Assembly (NCBI GenBank): GCA_038230215.1
Contig: JBBRNR010000007.1
Location: forward strand, 1-64,000
Source of the DNA: DASVRZ01 sp038230215
Lineage (GTDB): Bacteria > Verrucomicrobiota > Verrucomicrobiia > Chthoniobacterales > DASVRZ01
Direction of reading: 5' to 3'
DNA: 64,000 nucleotides
The notes below the pieces were generated by a model. The model had not been told where the DNA came from and ran no database searches. It saw only the letters and a list, made by a program, of their open reading frames with translations. Made by a program: the position numbers and the translations under genes. Shown here piece after piece: positions 50,192 through 59,731 of this stretch; positions within the stretch are counted from its first letter, which is position 1, and the number at the start of each line of letters is the position of its first letter.

Positions 50192-51640
50192 ATGACTCCC
50201 CCTCGCCGTCGCTATTTGAGTTGGATATTGATCGGGCTGCCTGTCTTTTTGCTGATCGTCGTGCTCATCGCCATGATGCAGGCCAAGGCGTTTCTTCGCA
50301 GCGAAAAGTTTCGGGCATTTCTCAGCGGCAAAGTCTCCCACACCGTCCGCTCGAAGGGCGCGTTTCAGCCGTTGCAATGGACCGGGTCGTCATTCTACTC
50401 CGACGCCTACACGGCCACCGGCGACTCCGGCGGCCCCTTGGAAAGCATCGACGCGCAGCAAGTCCGCGCCAGCGTAAATCTGGAAGGTCTCTGGCAGCGC
50501 AAATGGCAGGTGGAGCACGTCGAGATCGAACGTCTCGTGCTGGTTCCCTCGCAGAAAAAAAAGGCTCCGACCCAGGACCAGCCTCAGTCGGAGGACGCGC
50601 AAACCGCCAAGTCGGCCAAGGAATCGGTAACCTATTCCCAATCAACTGAAAGTCCGATCCGGCCCAAAAAACCGGACAACCTGACTCCGAAGACGCCTGC
50701 ATTTATAGATTCTTTGCTGCCGAACCAAGTCGATGTGCAACGCGTCTCGGTGGCCGATTTCACGCTCGACGGCAAACACATGCGGGTTCCATTTCGTTTG
50801 CAAGGGCTCAAGGTCGAGGCCACACCCGACGGCAAAGCCTGGAACCTCACAGGCTCCGGAGGCAGCGCAACCTTTGAGAAACGCCCGAAAATTTCCATCA
50901 ACGACCTAGCCGTTCGCTATGCCGACAAGACGTATTTCATTACCCGCAGTGCGTTTTCCGTCGAGGGCGGCGGCAGCGCCAGCATCACGGGCAAGATCAA
51001 CGAAAAGGCCAGTTCCGACACCGATCTGAATGCCAAATTCGACAAACTTCCCGCCGCCACCGTGCTGCCCAAAGACTGGCGTGCGCGTCTGCACGGCCAG
51101 CTTTCAGCCGACTTGCATGCCGTTGGCGACGGTAAAAGTCTCGTCGTTTCGGGTCCCGTGATGTTGACCAATGGCGAACTGGAGGCTCTCCCGGTTTTGG
51201 ATCAGGTCGCGCTCTTCACTCGCACGCAACGTTTCCGGCAATTGCATCTGGAAACCGTCCACGCTGACGTGGAAATCCGCGATGGCCGGGTAAAAATCTC
51301 CAATCTCGACGCCGAATCCACCGGCCTCGTACGCATGACCGGCAGCTTCATCATCGAAAACGGCATCATGACGGGCGAGTTTCTCGTCGGCGTCACGCCC
51401 GCCAGCCTGCGTTGGATTCCCGGCTCACAGACGAAAGTCTTCACCGACGAGCACGGTGGCTACCTCTGGACCCCGATGAAAGTCACCGGCCCGCTTGCTC
51501 ACCTCACCGAGAATCTTTCCGAACGTCTCGCCGTCGCCGCTGGCCAGGACTTGATCGACACGATCCAAAAAGATCCCTCCAAGCTGAAGGACACCCTCAA
51601 GGACGCCGCCCAGTCGCTGCTCGATATGTTCAAAAAATAA
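50192..51640 (+). CDS. AsmA-like membrane-anchored protein
   Basis: The 482-aa protein has one N-terminal membrane helix (YLSWILIGLPVFLLIVVLIA) followed by a long periplasmic beta-rich part. A Pro/Lys/Gln-rich low-complexity stretch lies near 115-160. The C-terminal part has AsmA-like blocks (VHADVEIRDGRVKISNLDAE, then SLRWIPGSQTKVFTDEHGGY). AsmA/TamB-type proteins support outer-membrane biogenesis or lipid transfer. I chose the ATG at 50192 because it precedes the helix; the upstream extension is antisense to the secreted gene. Assignment is tentative. Confidence 0.65.
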   Translation: MTPPRRRYLSWILIGLPVFLLIVVLIAMMQAKAFLRSEKFRAFLSGKVSHTVRSKGAFQPLQWTGSSFYSDAYTATGDSGGPLESIDAQQVRASVNLEGLWQRKWQVEHVEIERLVLVPSQKKKAPTQDQPQSEDAQTAKSAKESVTYSQSTESPIRPKKPDNLTPKTPAFIDSLLPNQVDVQRVSVADFTLDGKHMRVPFRLQGLKVEATPDGKAWNLTGSGGSATFEKRPKISINDLAVRYADKTYFITRSAFSVEGGGSASITGKINEKASSDTDLNAKFDKLPAATVLPKDWRARLHGQLSADLHAVGDGKSLVVSGPVMLTNGELEALPVLDQVALFTRTQRFRQLHLETVHADVEIRDGRVKISNLDAESTGLVRMTGSFIIENGIMTGEFLVGVTPASLRWIPGSQTKVFTDEHGGYLWTPMKVTGPLAHLTENLSERLAVAAGQDLIDTIQKDPSKLKDTLKDAAQSLLDMFKK

Positions 51641-51725
51641 ACGGATCGACTTTAAGTTAATTCGACAGCTTGAACATTATGTAGCACCATCTGTCCCCAA
51701 ATCCAGAAGCTAGAAAAGATCCCTA

Positions 51726-54341
51726 ATGAAAAATTTCAATAACAAACAACTCGGAATTTTAATTCTGATCTTACTGGCATTGATTGCTATTCCGTTTGCC
51801 TGGGTCGGCACGTCGCAAAAAGTCTCATCGGAGTTGAAGTCGAATGTGCCCCCAATGCCGCTAGCCTCTGGACAGGTCGCGGCATCTTCCGTTGCAAGCT
51901 CAAGAGCGCTCGTTTCCAATCCTTCCAACCCCGTTGCCGGTAAAAATATGTGGCCCGCACCCGCAGAAACTTGGGGTGTAAAACTAGAGCCACGCTCTGC
52001 CGCTTATGCGGCTGCCTTGCGCAGCGGACAGAAACTTAAGGGCAGGACTGGACCGTTGGATGTCGCCTCAATGGCCAGCCCGGCGAAGCTCAAGGAGGGC
52101 GATGAATTGACGATTCCCTTGCTGGGTGGTGATCAGGTAACGGGCCGGGTGCAACTCGTCATGTCCGAAGCCAATGGTGTGGTGCGAGTGGGAGGAAAAT
52201 TAACAGGTGATGAAGTGGGAACTTTCGCGCTGGCCCAATTGCCGGATCAGATCACTGGCAGCATTCTTCTGCCTAATCGCGGAATCGCCTACGTGATCAC
52301 CCCCGGCGAAGATGGCGGAACATGGCTAGTGGAAAAAGCCCTCTCGGATGTCATTTGCCTCCCTTATCCGCAGGCGACAAGTCGTGCCGTCTCCCCAAAA
52401 ACCACTGCGACTGCCGCTGCGGTGACGGTACCGTTGTTAAGCAGTCGCCCCACCGCTCCTGCTGTCATTTATATTGATCTGGATGGAGAGACGGTTAAAG
52501 ACCCTGATTGGAACGGTGGAGCCACGATCGTAGCTCCACCGTATGCACTGACCACAACCCAAATTCGGGAAATCTGGAATCGGGTAAAGGAAGATTATCT
52601 TCCTTTTAACATCGATGTGACCACGAACGTGGCGCGCTATAACAACACCGCTCCCGGACTTCGCATGAGGTGCATCGTAACTTCCAATGATGCGGCGGAA
52701 CCCGGTGCTGGTGGAGTTGCCCGTATAGATAGTTTTTCAGGGGCAGGCACTTCTCTTTCCAGCACGATCCCTTGCTGGGTTTTTAATTCGAGCCCAGACA
52801 CGATTGCTGCGGCGATCTCTCATGAAATAGGTCATACAGTGGGGCTCAAACATGACGGGATCACTTCTCCACATGAGGAATATTATGACGGCCACGGAAC
52901 CGGATTGGTGAGTTGGGGACCGATCATGGGAAGCGGTTACTATTCCGTCCTTACGCAATGGAGCAAAGGTGAGTATGCTGGAGCCAACAACCAAGAGGAT
53001 GATCTCGCCATCATCTCACGCCCGGAAAATGGCTTTGGCTACATCCTTGACGATGCCGGAAATTCCATTGCTACTGCCGCAGCTTTAAGTCTGACGGGGA
53101 GATCCATCAATCAAAGCGGAACAATCTCGAAAACAGGTGACATGGATTGTTTTGCGGTCAATGCCAGGGCTGGAGTGATCAACGTGAGCGCGACTCACGC
53201 AGAGCCTGCCCCGAACCTAGATATTCGTCTCGATTTGCTAGATTCAAGCGGGGCCATCATCGCTACCAGCAATCCTTCAACGGAAACGAATGCCTCTCTT
53301 TCTCGGACAGTGACAGCAGGCACCTACTATGTGCGGGTTTCCGGCACTGGCCGAGGGAATGTGCTTCTCGACGGTTACAGCAACTATGGCTCGCTTGGAG
53401 CTTATACATTGACAGGTGACATTCCAGGCGCTGGCCAACGCCCTGTCATCATCAGTTCTGGCACAGCCTCCTTGGGGTTGGATACACCCTTTAATTATCA
53501 GATCATTGCCACCAATAACCCTGCCTCGTATGGAATCAGTGGCACGATGCCAGCGGGTCTTACGCTGAATACCCAGACAGGCGAAATTTCTGGAACCCCG
53601 ACGGAAGACGGGACTTTCTCATTCATCATCATGGCCCGTAACGCCTTGGGTGTCGGCAGCAAAATCCTGGTGATCAATGGACCTGCCGATGACCGGCCTC
53701 TGATTGACAGCGCCGCCACTGCGACAGGGTTTGTTGAGTCTGTTTTTTCTTATCAGATCACTGCCACGAATGACCCTACGAGTTTCTCGTTGACTGGTGT
53801 ATTGCCTGTGGGGCTGACTTTTGATTCTGCCACTGGCTTGATCTCTGGTACCCCGTCCATAGTGGGTGCGAGCACTGTGACGCTTGGTGCCACCAATGGC
53901 AGTGGGACTGGATCGCAAGACCTCCTCTTAACTATTGCACCGAAACTCACCTTGGCCACGGCTGTCAACGATCCTTTGCATCCTTGGGCGACCGGTGGAA
54001 ATGCCAAATGGACAATCATCACCAGCGGTGCCTCGGATGGCTTGGCTGCGGCGAAGAGCGGAAAAATTGCTAATAGAAAGCATTCCTCGATCCGGACCAT
54101 GGTCAAAGGTCCAGCAACTCTCACTTTCCGCTGGCGGGTGAATTGCGAAAGAGGTTACGACTTCCTGCGTTTCTCCATCGATGGCATTCAGAAAACCTCG
54201 ATTACTGGTTATACCGACTGGAGTACCAGAAGCATCGCCATCCCCAGGGGAAATCACCTCGTGCAATGGGATTACACCAAAGATTATTCCTTCTCTATAG
54301 GCGAGGACGCCGGATATCTCGATACCGTCTCCATCAAATAA
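51726..54341 (+). CDS. Large secreted metzincin-like metalloprotease with Ig-like repeats
   Basis: The 871-aa protein has an N-terminal hydrophobic signal or anchor (LGILILILLALIAIPFAWVG). A zinc motif HEIGHTVGLKH (His366, Glu367, His370, His376) matches HExxHxxGxxH of metzincins. A PPC-type prepeptidase C-terminal domain follows (DCFAVNARAGVINVSATHAE). Two He_PIG-like Ig modules come next (FNYQIIATNNPASYGISGTM with GEISGTPTEDGTFSF, and a second copy ending GLISGTPSIVG). A jelly-roll-like end (TLTFRWRVNCERGYDFLRFS) closes it. It probably acts outside the cell on proteins. It overlaps the convergent polymerase gene by 8 bp. Confidence 0.8.
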   Translation: MKNFNNKQLGILILILLALIAIPFAWVGTSQKVSSELKSNVPPMPLASGQVAASSVASSRALVSNPSNPVAGKNMWPAPAETWGVKLEPRSAAYAAALRSGQKLKGRTGPLDVASMASPAKLKEGDELTIPLLGGDQVTGRVQLVMSEANGVVRVGGKLTGDEVGTFALAQLPDQITGSILLPNRGIAYVITPGEDGGTWLVEKALSDVICLPYPQATSRAVSPKTTATAAAVTVPLLSSRPTAPAVIYIDLDGETVKDPDWNGGATIVAPPYALTTTQIREIWNRVKEDYLPFNIDVTTNVARYNNTAPGLRMRCIVTSNDAAEPGAGGVARIDSFSGAGTSLSSTIPCWVFNSSPDTIAAAISHEIGHTVGLKHDGITSPHEEYYDGHGTGLVSWGPIMGSGYYSVLTQWSKGEYAGANNQEDDLAIISRPENGFGYILDDAGNSIATAAALSLTGRSINQSGTISKTGDMDCFAVNARAGVINVSATHAEPAPNLDIRLDLLDSSGAIIATSNPSTETNASLSRTVTAGTYYVRVSGTGRGNVLLDGYSNYGSLGAYTLTGDIPGAGQRPVIISSGTASLGLDTPFNYQIIATNNPASYGISGTMPAGLTLNTQTGEISGTPTEDGTFSFIIMARNALGVGSKILVINGPADDRPLIDSAATATGFVESVFSYQITATNDPTSFSLTGVLPVGLTFDSATGLISGTPSIVGASTVTLGATNGSGTGSQDLLLTIAPKLTLATAVNDPLHPWATGGNAKWTIITSGASDGLAAAKSGKIANRKHSSIRTMVKGPATLTFRWRVNCERGYDFLRFSIDGIQKTSITGYTDWSTRSIAIPRGNHLVQWDYTKDYSFSIGEDAGYLDTVSIK

Positions 54342-55653
54342 AGTCCGACTTCAGCGGCACGCGATTGAAAGCGATTTTGTTGCCGGTGAAATTGCGGGCC
54401 GCTCCGGGCATGATGCCGAGGGTGACAGTATTGCTTCCAAATTTCGTGTTCAATCGGTCCATCGCGGCGGTCACGCGGTCGCGCTTCTCCTGCGCGGCGC
54501 TGCCGTGGGATAACACCTCGACGCCAGTGCGAACTTTCTCGGCGGTGAAAAATTCCAACTGACGCGCCGCATCGCCTCGGACGAGTTCATGCAGAGTGAT
54601 GCTAACTTTTTTCAACGGAGTTTCATGGGCATGCGCGTGGAGCTGGCTCCAAAGGTGAACGAACATTTTCTGCAAACTCAGGCTGTCGGCGACCGCCGGA
54701 AAGCGCACGTCGTAATCCCAGTGCAGCGCGTCCGCGCCCCCGACGCTGAGGCTCATTCCCTGGGCTAAAAAACCGTCTCGGCGTAAGCGGCTGGCGCATT
54801 TCAAAGTCAGCCGCCGCCCGACGAGTTCCGCCATGGCAAACGGCCGATCCACTGGTGCGAGCACATGACTGTGGCCTAGGCTGCGGTTCACAATTTCCTC
54901 CTGCGGAATCTCCACGCCCCGCAGCGCATACCAGAAACGCTCTCCCTGCACGCCTCGCCAGATGCCGCGCAACTGACGAGCCGGGCAGGCCCACAGTTGC
55001 TCGATCGTCCGGATGCCTGCCGCGTGGAGGCGGTGCTCCATGTTCGCCCCAATACCGGGCAGATCGCGCGGAACGAGCCCGGAGAGTCGCACGGGAAATT
55101 CACCGGGATGCAGCAGCACGAGACCGTCGGGTTTTTGCATGTCGCTACCCACTTTGGCTAGAAATCGATTCGTCGAGATGCCGATGGAACTCGTCAGGCA
55201 AACCCCCACGCGCCCGACGATGCCGGCCTTAATCTGCCGGGCGAGGGCTTCGGCGTTCTCGGCAATCCTCCATTTGCCCGTGAGCCGACAGGCCATTTCG
55301 TCGATGGAGGCGACGTTGTCCACGAGGATGTGACGGTCGATTTCCTGGAGAATACGGTTGTGATAATCCACGTAAATTTCCGGGTTGGCGAGGCGGATGG
55401 CGAGCTGCGGGCAACGCGCTTTCGCCTCCAGCACGGGCGTGCCAGTTTTAATGCCAAAAGCCTTGGCCTCGTAGCTGGCGGCAATGGCGCAGGTGAAGTC
55501 GGTCTCGGTCGGAATAACGATCACCGGACGCCCGCGCAGCTCGGGGTGCTCCTGCTGCTCGACGCTGGCGAAATAACTGTTTAAGTCGATAAAAAGCAAA
55601 TCGTAAAGCCGCTCGCCATCGCGGTCGGGCAGCGGAAAAGAAGGCGTCGTCAC
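54334..55653 (-). CDS. Y-family DNA polymerase (DinB/UmuC-like)
   Basis: The 439-aa protein has the Y-family palm with Asp23 in LLFIDLNSYFASVEQQ and the acidic pair Asp118-Glu119 in VASIDEMACRLTG. A helix-hairpin-helix (GLVPRDLPGIGANMEHRLHA) and little-finger domain follow. Known functions are translesion synthesis. The sequence VASIDEM replaces the more common SIDEA. The exact subfamily (DinB, UmuC, ImuB-like) is unclear, but catalytic acids are kept, unlike in ImuB. It is not in an imuA-dnaE2 cassette. Confidence 0.85.
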   Translation of the reverse strand: MTTPSFPLPDRDGERLYDLLFIDLNSYFASVEQQEHPELRGRPVIVIPTETDFTCAIAASYEAKAFGIKTGTPVLEAKARCPQLAIRLANPEIYVDYHNRILQEIDRHILVDNVASIDEMACRLTGKWRIAENAEALARQIKAGIVGRVGVCLTSSIGISTNRFLAKVGSDMQKPDGLVLLHPGEFPVRLSGLVPRDLPGIGANMEHRLHAAGIRTIEQLWACPARQLRGIWRGVQGERFWYALRGVEIPQEEIVNRSLGHSHVLAPVDRPFAMAELVGRRLTLKCASRLRRDGFLAQGMSLSVGGADALHWDYDVRFPAVADSLSLQKMFVHLWSQLHAHAHETPLKKVSITLHELVRGDAARQLEFFTAEKVRTGVEVLSHGSAAQEKRDRVTAAMDRLNTKFGSNTVTLGIMPGAARNFTGNKIAFNRVPLKSDFI

Positions 55654-55769
55654 CCAGTCAGGATAAGAAAAAAAGGCCCGCCGCCAAACGAAAGCCTCCG
55701 GCTCGCCATGGAAGCGTTCTCATCCGGCTTTCGGCTCGTCAGCGGTGGGCTTCGGAGCTAGAACGAATC

Positions 55770-56729
55770 GTGCCCTCCCGCGATCTTACCTTCGATTTGT
55801 TGCGCGGTGGCGCGGTGCTTTACATCGTCGGCTACTATCATATCCAAGATGTGTGGCTGGCGCATTTGCCGGGTCCGCTGGCGGGGTGGCTGGCTCGAAT
55901 TGCTCTGGCGCTGTTTTGCTTTTTGTCGGGTTACCTGTTGAGCGCGAATACGCGGACATCGGATTGGAAGTCGGTTGGAAATTTCTACCGCCGTCGCCTG
56001 CTAAAAATTTACCCGCTTTACCTTCTGGCCCTGGTCTTTTTTGTGAGGCTCGACCTTTGTCCGGCGGCGCTTTTTTGGCCGTCGGCATTGTTAGTCAACA
56101 CGTTGCTGGACTGGAGCCTGCTCACACTCTGGTTCATCTCGATGATTTTCCTGTTCTATCTTCTAACACCACTTTATCTGCATCGTTCCTCGATCGGGAA
56201 AACCTGCGTGCTGACTGTTTTGCTGATGTTAGCAATGCTGGCCGCGAAACTCAGCTGGCACATCATCGATCCGAGGCTTTTTCCAAACTTGGCCGCGTTC
56301 GCGTTCGGCATTCTCCTAACACAATCCCTTCGCTTGCGGGACGCCTTTTTTCATCCGCAACTAACCATGAAAATCGTCAGCTTGCTGCCCCTCCTAACCC
56401 TCGGCTGCACCTTGTCTAACATCGCGCCACTCGACTCCGAGCCGACTCACATGGCACTGGTACTCGCCTGGTTTTTGGCCGCGCTTCCCTGGCTGATGAT
56501 CGGCGCTCGCTGGCTGACTCAATTTCTTCCAGCACGCGCCATCGACTTCCTCGCGACCGCCTCATTTGTCCTCTATCTCAGCCATCGGATCATCTATCAT
56601 CTCGGCGAAAAATTCTTCGCGCTGTCCTCTCCCTGGCTGCGTCAATTCTACTACCTGCTCGTGCTTCTGCCCGTGGCGCTCGTCGTGTCTCACGCCTTGC
56701 AGCGAGCCTATCAGCGCCTCGTAAAATAG
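55770..56729 (+). CDS. Acyltransferase 3 (OafA-like) membrane protein
   Basis: The 319-aa protein has about ten hydrophobic segments and Acyltransferase_3 marks: RDLTFDLLRGGAVLYIVGYYH with a His near the end of the first helix, and YRRRLLKIYPLYLLALVF. The start is GTG at 55770. It probably O-acylates a surface glycan. The region is rich in GTTAG/CTAAC pentamers. It is followed by a MATE gene after about 45 bp. Confidence 0.8.
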   Translation: MPSRDLTFDLLRGGAVLYIVGYYHIQDVWLAHLPGPLAGWLARIALALFCFLSGYLLSANTRTSDWKSVGNFYRRRLLKIYPLYLLALVFFVRLDLCPAALFWPSALLVNTLLDWSLLTLWFISMIFLFYLLTPLYLHRSSIGKTCVLTVLLMLAMLAAKLSWHIIDPRLFPNLAAFAFGILLTQSLRLRDAFFHPQLTMKIVSLLPLLTLGCTLSNIAPLDSEPTHMALVLAWFLAALPWLMIGARWLTQFLPARAIDFLATASFVLYLSHRIIYHLGEKFFALSSPWLRQFYYLLVLLPVALVVSHALQRAYQRLVK

Positions 56730-56773
56730 ATGCCGCTTGCCAACGCCCGCCGCCGGGCAACAGTCATCCTCCC

Positions 56774-58120
56774 TTGAAAGCGCACGGCACCAGTTTCCTC
56801 CACGAAGCCCGGCTCACCATCCTCCTCGCCGTCCCCATGATGGCCGGACAGGTGAGTCAGATGCTGATGAACGTCGCCGACACCGTAATGGTCGGCCGCG
56901 TTGGCGTGCTGCCTCTGGCTGCGGCCTCGCTGGCCTCCGTCATTCTTACGATCTTCTTCGTCCTCGGCCTGGGTTTCCAGATTCCAGTGTCCATTCTCAC
57001 CTCGCAGGCGCACGGGCGCGGCCACGCTGATGAACCGGGAAAAATCCTTCGTCACGGACTTTTCATCGCGACTTCCATTGGGATCGCAGTCGCCTGTCTC
57101 ATGACTGGGCTGTCGTTTTTCCTGCAATATTTTGGGCAGGAACCAGACGTGGTGCGGCTGGCGGTCCCGTTTCTCCGCATCGTCGCCTGGTCGCTGGTGC
57201 CCGCGATGATCGAGCAATGTCTCAAGCAATTTAGCGAGGCGCTGCATCGCCCGTGGCTGCCGATGACGATCATGCTCTCCGCAGTGGGGCTGAACATTTT
57301 TCTCAACTGGATTTTCATCTACGGAAACTGGGGCGCGCCTGCCCTCGGCCTCACTGGCGCAGGCTTGGGAACGCTCGCCGCGCGGCTCGTTTCCGTCACC
57401 GTGCTCCTCGCCTGTGTCCTGCGCGGCGGGTACTATCAAAATGCGCTGCCTACACGCTGGCTGGCCAAATTAGATACCAGTCGATTGTTAGTCATGGCGA
57501 AACTCGGCGCACCGCTGGCGACATCGCTTTTGCTGGAAGTTGCCGCCTTCGGTTGCGCCGCAATCATGATGGGCTGGATCAGCGCGAAGACGCTCGCCTC
57601 GCATCAAATCGCGATCAACTGTGCCGCGACCACATTCATGTTTCCACTTGGCCTGTCCTTCGCCGCGCGCATTCGCATCGGACACGCCGTCGGCTCGGGG
57701 CAAACGGAGCGCCTGCGCACCATCGGCCTCTCGACCATGGCCATGGGCACGCTCGTGATGAGTACGTTTGCGCTGATCTACCTTCTCTTTGGCAACGTCG
57801 TCGCCGGCTGGTTTGTGAGGGAACCGGACGTGATCGCGCTGGCGGCGGCGCTCCTCTCCATCGCGGGCATTTTCCAAATCTTCGACGGCATCCAGGTGAT
57901 TGCCGGTGGCTGCCTGAATGGTCTCTCCGATGTGCGCGTGCCGACTCTCACCGCCTTCGTCGCTTACTGGTTGATTGCCCTCCCGCTGGCCTGGTATCTC
58001 GGTTTCGTCCGACACTGGGGCGGCCCCGGCATTTGGTCTGCCCTGGCCGTCGGACTCGGGCTTGCGGCGGTCTTTGCGTTGAGCCGTTTTCTGTTTCTAA
58101 CTCGGCGGGTGAGGGCGTAA
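56774..58120 (+). CDS. MATE family efflux transporter
   Basis: The 448-aa protein has twelve hydrophobic segments in two homologous halves. It contains the MATE motifs PMMAGQVSQMLMNVADTVMV GRVG (shown in part) near the N-terminus and QIAINCAATTFMFPLGLSFA with ARIRIGHAVG in the second half. It should export drugs or metabolites by sodium or proton antiport. The start is TTG at 56774, as the first hydrophobic segment follows soon. Some plus-strand ORFs in other frames here are shadows. Confidence 0.9.
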   Translation: MKAHGTSFLHEARLTILLAVPMMAGQVSQMLMNVADTVMVGRVGVLPLAAASLASVILTIFFVLGLGFQIPVSILTSQAHGRGHADEPGKILRHGLFIATSIGIAVACLMTGLSFFLQYFGQEPDVVRLAVPFLRIVAWSLVPAMIEQCLKQFSEALHRPWLPMTIMLSAVGLNIFLNWIFIYGNWGAPALGLTGAGLGTLAARLVSVTVLLACVLRGGYYQNALPTRWLAKLDTSRLLVMAKLGAPLATSLLLEVAAFGCAAIMMGWISAKTLASHQIAINCAATTFMFPLGLSFAARIRIGHAVGSGQTERLRTIGLSTMAMGTLVMSTFALIYLLFGNVVAGWFVREPDVIALAAALLSIAGIFQIFDGIQVIAGGCLNGLSDVRVPTLTAFVAYWLIALPLAWYLGFVRHWGGPGIWSALAVGLGLAAVFALSRFLFLTRRVRA

Positions 58121-58192
58121 TCAGCGATCAATGCCGGGACTTCGCCCTCTGAACCGCGACACTGTGCGATTTAATATTATGTCAGTGGCTTA

Positions 58193-59563
58193 TCAACGAT
58201 TCGCTTGCGCCTCAAATGACAACCAATCCAATCGCATTTTTTCGGAAGCTTTGGTCTTCACAACGAGGCAAATATCCTTGGTTCCAGCAGCGTTATCGAG
58301 AGTGCAAATCATTTTTTTGAATTGATCCCCGGTGTCAGGAACCGTGCAGGTTCCTAGTAAGGTGCCCTTTGAGCTGTGGTCTCTGATTTCAATGACTCCT
58401 CCGCCTGCCGTTGCGGCCACTTGCAAACTGAGAGATGCATTTTTTTCTAAGTTTTTCACGTTCGGATAGAGTAGATAGCTTCCCTCCGTGAGGCCGCGCA
58501 CCTCAAACCCGCCGTCGGGGCCGTCGCGCACCTCACCCTTTTCCAAGGCAAAGAAGTCCTCGGCCTGGATTTTCAGTTGAGTTGCATCATATTGGCCGAC
58601 ACCGATCGTATCCACGCGGACTGGAGCCATTTCGCCATTGTCCCGATAGTGCAAATACGCAACGCAGGAATCGCGGAAGAATTTGCTGCTGCCGGGGTGG
58701 CTGTTGTCGTTAAAAATGTAATACCACTGGTTATGCCAGGTGAAGAAATTCCCGTGACGGTCGGGATACAGGTTGCCCTTGAATTCGGGTGCGACATTTT
58801 TCTCCTCCAACACGGTTCCTCGGTAGGTATAGGGACCGTAGAGTTCCTTGGATGTCGCATAGAAACTCGACCAAGAGAGGTAATAAATTCCATTGCGTTT
58901 GTGGAGCGACGGCTTGTCGCTGGTCTTTCCCTCTCCGCTAGGGCCAACTTTTCGATCCAGTTCGATCAATCGGGGTTTTTCCCCGAGCGAGATCATGTCG
59001 TCATTCAGACGAACCAGATAATAATCATAAGTGCCGAAAACCATGTAAGCCGCGCCGTCATCATCCATCAAAATGTCCGGATCACGCGCCATTGTTGGCA
59101 CAAGACCGTTGGCGACAAGCGGTTTACCCAAAGGATCTTGCCATGGCCCGGCGGGAGAATCTGCCACGACCACGCCGATGTTGGTTTGTCCGGCGGAAAA
59201 ATACCAATAATACTTCCCGTTCTTGCTGGCCCCGAAAGTGGCCCAGCAGTCATTAAAAGACTTTTTCAGGTAAGTGTCCTCCGGTTTGAGCACGCTCTCT
59301 TGTTTCCAGTTTACCAAGTCTGATGAAGACCAGACCCACCAGTCTTTCATGACAAAGCCTTTATTCTCCGGAGAAAAATCATGCGTGGCATAGACATAGA
59401 CCCGGTCGTCGTAAACCACGGCGTGGGGATCGCAAAAGCCGATGCCAAGAACAATGGGATTGCCGCCGGTTTGTAATGGCTTGTCAGCCGCAAGTCCCGA
59501 GCCGGAAACGAGATTTGAAGCAAGCAGTAAGGGAAAGATAAGGGTTTTGCTTATAGTTATCAT
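58193..59563 (-). CDS. Secreted glycoside hydrolase, GH43-like with CBM6-type domain
   Basis: The 456-aa protein has a signal peptide (ISKTLIFPLLLASNLVSGSG) and a five-bladed beta-propeller. FCDPHAVVYDDRVYVYATHD carries the first catalytic Asp, and ARDPDILMDDDGAAYMVFGT carries the pKa-modulating Asp. The C-terminal half (IQAEDFFALEKGEV, then YLLYPNVKN) is a CBM6-like beta-sandwich. GH43 enzymes usually cut arabinan or xylan side chains. It lies 168 bp downstream of the GH106-like gene on the same strand, so they may act on one plant glycan. Confidence 0.88.
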   Translation of the reverse strand: MITISKTLIFPLLLASNLVSGSGLAADKPLQTGGNPIVLGIGFCDPHAVVYDDRVYVYATHDFSPENKGFVMKDWWVWSSSDLVNWKQESVLKPEDTYLKKSFNDCWATFGASKNGKYYWYFSAGQTNIGVVVADSPAGPWQDPLGKPLVANGLVPTMARDPDILMDDDGAAYMVFGTYDYYLVRLNDDMISLGEKPRLIELDRKVGPSGEGKTSDKPSLHKRNGIYYLSWSSFYATSKELYGPYTYRGTVLEEKNVAPEFKGNLYPDRHGNFFTWHNQWYYIFNDNSHPGSSKFFRDSCVAYLHYRDNGEMAPVRVDTIGVGQYDATQLKIQAEDFFALEKGEVRDGPDGGFEVRGLTEGSYLLYPNVKNLEKNASLSLQVAATAGGGVIEIRDHSSKGTLLGTCTVPDTGDQFKKMICTLDNAAGTKDICLVVKTKASEKMRLDWLSFEAQANR

Positions 59564-59731
59564 TAGGATTGGGAGTGCGGTTTTATAAAATGAGTTCTTC
59601 CTGCTGAAGAAAGAGTGTTGACCGCAGGAGAGCCGTCACGAGATGGCAATGGCGAAAACTAGGTGGAGACAGACTGAACTAAGGAGAAGCGGGCTGATCT
59701 TCTCATGGTGACGGATCTTTGTTTGGTTACG

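Noticed and set aside
59564..59731. Possible riboswitch or promoter between the two glycosidase genes
   Set aside because: I found no stable conserved-looking structure or clear promoter hexamers.
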